Assembly: GCF_000826655.1 (NCBI RefSeq) | Contig: NZ_JXJO01000017.1 | Location: forward strand, 62,001-126,000 | Length of the DNA stretch: 64,000 bases | Direction of reading: 5' to 3' | DNA from: Psychroserpens damuponensis | GTDB taxonomy: Bacteria > Bacteroidota > Bacteroidia > Flavobacteriales > Flavobacteriaceae | In this document: positions 61,384-64,000 of the stretch, in pieces | Position numbering within the stretch: the stretch's first letter is position 1 | How the letters are laid out: each line of letters starts with the position of its first letter | The notes under the pieces: generated by a model | The model's input: the letters and a program-made list of their open reading frames with translations, nothing else | Told to the model about the DNA's origin: nothing | Databases searched by the model: none | Translations under genes and position numbers: made by a program

Positions 61384-62983
61384 ATGAAAAAAACAATTAA
61401 AAACATTAGTATCTTATCATTACTTGTTGTCGTTACGTTCTTCTCGTGTACAGATGATCTTTAACGTTACATTAAATGATGATGATACGCTATTAGGCGA
61501 AGACCTTTTTCAAAACGAAAGCGCCTACAGACAAGTCATTGCTGGAGTTTATGCTAATTTAGCATTAACAGGAACAGATGGAGCAGAATCCTCTAACATT
61601 GAAGGTATTGATGCAGGTACTAGCCAATTTGGTCGTGTATTATTATATATGCAAACACTATCTGCTGATCAAATGATTTGGTCATATGAAAATGATCCTG
61701 GAACAAGAGAAATCCAACGTAATATCTGGACAGCTCAAAACCCGTTAATTTTAGGAATGTACAGTAGATCGCACTTAACAATAGCGCTAGCAAACAATTT
61801 CTTAAGAGAAACAACCGTTGATAAATTAGATAGCAGAGGAGTTTCAGAAAGTGTTCGTCAAAACATTACTGCTTATCGTGCAGAAGCAAGACTTTTAAGA
61901 GCTTTATCGTATTACTATATGATGGATCTCTTCGGAAAAGCAAACTTTGGTACTGAGGCTGATGCCATAAACTCTGTTTTACCTGTCGCAGATAGAGCGC
62001 AACTTTTTGAATTCATAGAAAGCGAATTAATTGCTATAGAAAATGACTTAGTGCCTGCAGGTGCTAATGAATATGGAAGAGCAGACAGAGGAGTAGCCTA
62101 TATGATTTTAGCTAAAATATACTTAAACGCAGAAGTTTATATTGGAGAAAACAGATATGCAGATTGTATGAACTATTGCCAACAATTACTTGGTTCTGGT
62201 TACACATTAGCAACTGAATATAAACATAACTTTATGGCAGATAATAACACAAACTCTGCTACAAATGAAATCATTTTTTCAATTATTTCAGATGGCTCAA
62301 CAACTCAAAATTATGGTCCAACAACTGTTATGATTAATGGTTCTGTAGGAAGCTTAGAAGTTAATGGAACAGAAGTTGGTGTTTCTGAAGGTGGCTGGGG
62401 AGGCGCACTAAGAGTTAGAAAAGAATTTGCAGAATTATGGCAAGGTGGTAATTTTGGTGATGATGATAGAAATACTATTATATCTGGCGATAGGCCAATA
62501 GGTATTTCCGACATCTCAGACAGAGATACTGGGTTTATTATACAAAAATTTTCTAATGTATCATCTACAGGACAAGCAGGGATCGATCAAACTTTTGTTG
62601 ATACAGATTTCCCACTATTTAGATTAGCTGATGTCAATTTAATGTATGCCGAAGCTCATTTAAGAGGTGGAGGAGGTTCATTAGATGAGGCCGTACAATT
62701 AATAAATGATTTAAGATCACGTGCTAACAACCCTAATTTGATTTCTAATTCTGATCTTACATTACCATTTATTCTAGACGAACGTTCTAGAGAATTACAC
62801 TGGGAAGCACATAGAAGACAAGATTTAATACGTTTTGGACTCTTCACAGGAGGTAATTATAACTGGGCTTGGAAAGGAAACGGAAGCAATGGTATAGCCA
62901 TACCGTCACATTTAAATTTATATCCTATTCCAAATTTCAGTATGTCTGCTAATCCAAATCTTACTCAAAATCCAGGGTACTAA
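61384..62983 (+). CDS. susD: SusD-type nutrient-binding lipoprotein, frameshifted near the start
   Basis: The natural start is the ATG at 61384 (MKKTIKNISILSLLVVV, lipobox FFSC, then TDDL). After codon 26 the frame meets TAA at 61462-61464. The frame that continues (NVTLNDDDTLLGEDLFQNE and on to 62983) is shifted by one base; removing one T from the TTT at 61460-61462 joins the two exactly as in normal SusD proteins. So either there is a sequencing or assembly error in a short homopolymer, or the gene is disrupted just after its signal peptide. The body is a normal RagB/SusD protein: AYRQVIAGVYANL, RLLRALSYYYMMDLFGKANF, LFRLADVNLMYAEAHL and RSRELHWEAHRRQDLIRFG. Full restored length about 532 residues. 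Confidence 0.88.
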
Positions 62984-62994
62984 AAAAAGAAACA

Positions 62995-64000
62995 ATGAAA
63001 ACAACAAAAAACATACATATTCTAATCGCTGTAATGACTTTTGGTCTGTTCGCAACTTCTTGTGAAAATGACGAAACTATTTTTACAGCCTCAGAAACGA
63101 CTCCAATTACATTATCAGAGTTACCAATAACTTCTATAGAATTAGACCCTTCTAATCCTGCTAATGCAGCGGTGACATTTAATTGGAACGAAGCTAATTA
63201 TAATCAGCAAGCTTCCGAGAATTATGCTGTTCAGGTATCTTCCAATGCTGAATTTAATAATCCTGTATTAGCTACCTCTGTTGTAGGAACAACCTCTGCA
63301 ACATTATCAGTAAATGAGCTAAATTCATCTGCTGGTGCAGCTGGCTTACCTCCATTTATGTTTAGTACAATATATGCTAGAGTTGTAAGTACAATTGGAA
63401 CCCAAAATGGTTTACCTGTATCTTCTAACATTATTAGTTTTGAAGTACAACCATTCTTCAATTATATTTTTAGAGATTTTTATTTAGTTGGAAATGGGAC
63501 TTCGGCAGATTGGAACAATAACAACAACAATCCTCCATTATTTAGAGACTCTGAAAACGGTAACTTATATACATATACTGGTTTCTTTACTAAAGGCGGT
63601 GGTGGCTTTGATGATGGTAGATTCAAAATTTTAGAATTAAGAGGTCAATGGCAACCACAATGGGGAACTTCAACTCCTGAAGGTAGTGATGATATCGTTG
63701 GCGCTGGTGATATTGCAGGAAATCCAACAACACAAGACAGTGATCCAGGTCGATTTGGTGTAGCATCAGATGGTTATTATACGTTTACAATCAACTTTTC
63801 ATCAAACACTTACACTATGAGTGCTTATGATGACTCAGGATCTACAACTTTTTCTAGTGTAACACTACAAGGTGATGCCCTCAATGGTGACACAGTAATG
63901 ACACAATCAAGTTTTGATTCTCATCTATGGTATGTTAATAGTGTAAACCTTCAACCTGGAGATTTACAATTTACAACTAATACAGGTTCTTCTTGGGCTG
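62995..64000 (+). CDS. SusE/SusF-like outer-membrane lipoprotein (3' truncated by window edge)
   Basis: An open frame from the ATG at 62995 runs to the window edge without a stop, 335 codons. It begins with a lipoprotein signal (FGLFATSCENDE), then a SusE-type N-terminal domain (TLSEL, FNWNEANYNQQASENYAVQV near residue 61) of immunoglobulin-like strands, followed by starch-binding-type beta domains (FYLVGNGTSADWNN near residue 161 and YTFTINFSSNTYTMS near residue 262, the latter a typical carbohydrate-binding strand pair). It follows susD by 11 bases in the same operon. It should bind alpha-glucan at the cell surface. Confidence 0.85.
   Translation, partial: MKTTKNIHILIAVMTFGLFATSCENDETIFTASETTPITLSELPITSIELDPSNPANAAVTFNWNEANYNQQASENYAVQVSSNAEFNNPVLATSVVGTTSATLSVNELNSSAGAAGLPPFMFSTIYARVVSTIGTQNGLPVSSNIISFEVQPFFNYIFRDFYLVGNGTSADWNNNNNNPPLFRDSENGNLYTYTGFFTKGGGGFDDGRFKILELRGQWQPQWGTSTPEGSDDIVGAGDIAGNPTTQDSDPGRFGVASDGYYTFTINFSSNTYTMSAYDDSGSTTFSSVTLQGDALNGDTVMTQSSFDSHLWYVNSVNLQPGDLQFTTNTGSSWA

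Larger units (their letters stand above)
3621..61937. repeat. Dispersed octamer TTCCGAAG / CTTCGGAA, 35 copies
   Basis: Exact copies start at (TTCCGAAG on plus) 3621, 5707, 10256, 13686, 13978, 18243, 19234, 26051, 28479, 29058, 37065, 37386, 49367, 50313 and 56355; and (CTTCGGAA on plus) 4443, 8373, 10196, 13064, 14420, 19278, 22976, 23560, 26884, 28791, 33370, 37842, 39092, 44297, 48603, 50213, 53206, 54540, 60105 and 61930. In TTCCGAAG orientation the preceding base is T in 27 of 35, giving TTTCCGAAG. Only one 7-base match (59761) lacks the final G. Copies occupy different codon phases and four are intergenic. Function unknown; counts were made by eye. Confidence 0.85.

Noticed and set aside
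61424-61462. SusD starting at 61424 with residues reading MLSLRSSRVQ
   Set aside because: This is the shifted frame of the lipoprotein leader; the genuine leader starts at 61384 in the other frame.

Overview
The window comes from a low-G+C member of the Bacteroidota, most likely a marine or aquatic Flavobacteriaceae. The signs are a SusC/SusD glycan-uptake locus with lipoprotein hydrolases, several lipoprotein signals, -33 TTG / -7 TAnnTTTG promoters, an agmatinase/deoxyhypusine-synthase-like polyamine operon, a mevalonate-pathway operon and the TIGR04282/TIGR04283 glycosyltransferase pair. I saw no tRNA, rRNA, CRISPR array, insertion sequence or prophage.

Layout. (1) 1-4014, plus strand: the end of an arsenosugar-type cluster (rhodanese-like C-terminus, TIGR04282 transferase, purine nucleoside phosphorylase, sterol-desaturase-type hydroxylase, DUF547 lipoprotein, TIGR04283 transferase). 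(2) 4015-7140, minus: a phosphoesterase, a POTRA/beta-barrel outer-membrane protein and a GH113-like lipoprotein. (3) 7237-14024, plus: an FAD oxidoreductase with a membrane iron-sulfur protein, then a three-gene glycosyltransferase operon. (4) 14038-19782, minus: two small acidic proteins and a polyamine operon (arginine decarboxylase, agmatinase, deoxyhypusine-synthase-like protein, GNAT/nitrilase fusion) preceded by a clear promoter and a leader of about 345 bases. (5) 20349-31262: a stand-alone carboxypeptidase-regulatory-like domain protein, a transglutaminase-like protein, an RsuA-family pseudouridine synthase lacking its usual catalytic Asp, a nitrilase, UbiA prenyltransferase, two mevalonate enzymes and assorted conserved proteins. 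(6) 31270-41776: a phosphoesterase/outer-membrane-barrel fusion, an alpha/beta-hydrolase-OsmC fusion, SelO, an HD domain fused to a Pycsar-effector-like membrane module, and a GAF protein. (7) 41873-64000: a maltose/starch utilization locus. On the minus strand lie an MFS transporter, beta-phosphoglucomutase, a GH65 phosphorylase, three GH13 enzymes, one GH31 and one GH97, with a LacI-type regulator upstream. SusC, SusD and SusE-like genes run divergently on the plus strand.

How the locus works (inference from families): SusD/SusE lipoproteins bind alpha-glucan, SusC imports oligosaccharides, GH13/GH31/GH97 enzymes cut them to maltose and glucose, the MFS protein carries maltose across the inner membrane, and GH65 plus beta-phosphoglucomutase convert it to glucose and glucose 6-phosphate. 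A perfect 14-bp palindrome between lacI and susC is the likely operator.

The most unusual observation is not a gene. The octamer TTCCGAAG (mostly within TTTCCGAAG) occurs 35 times by my reading, in both orientations, in all reading frames and in intergenic DNA, where roughly one copy would be expected at this base composition. It behaves like a DNA-level signal, such as an uptake, Chi-like or chromosome-organisation sequence. Second-tier observations are the speA leader, a one-base frameshift at the start of susD, the HD/Pycsar-effector-like fusion and the pseudouridine synthase that lacks its catalytic Asp.
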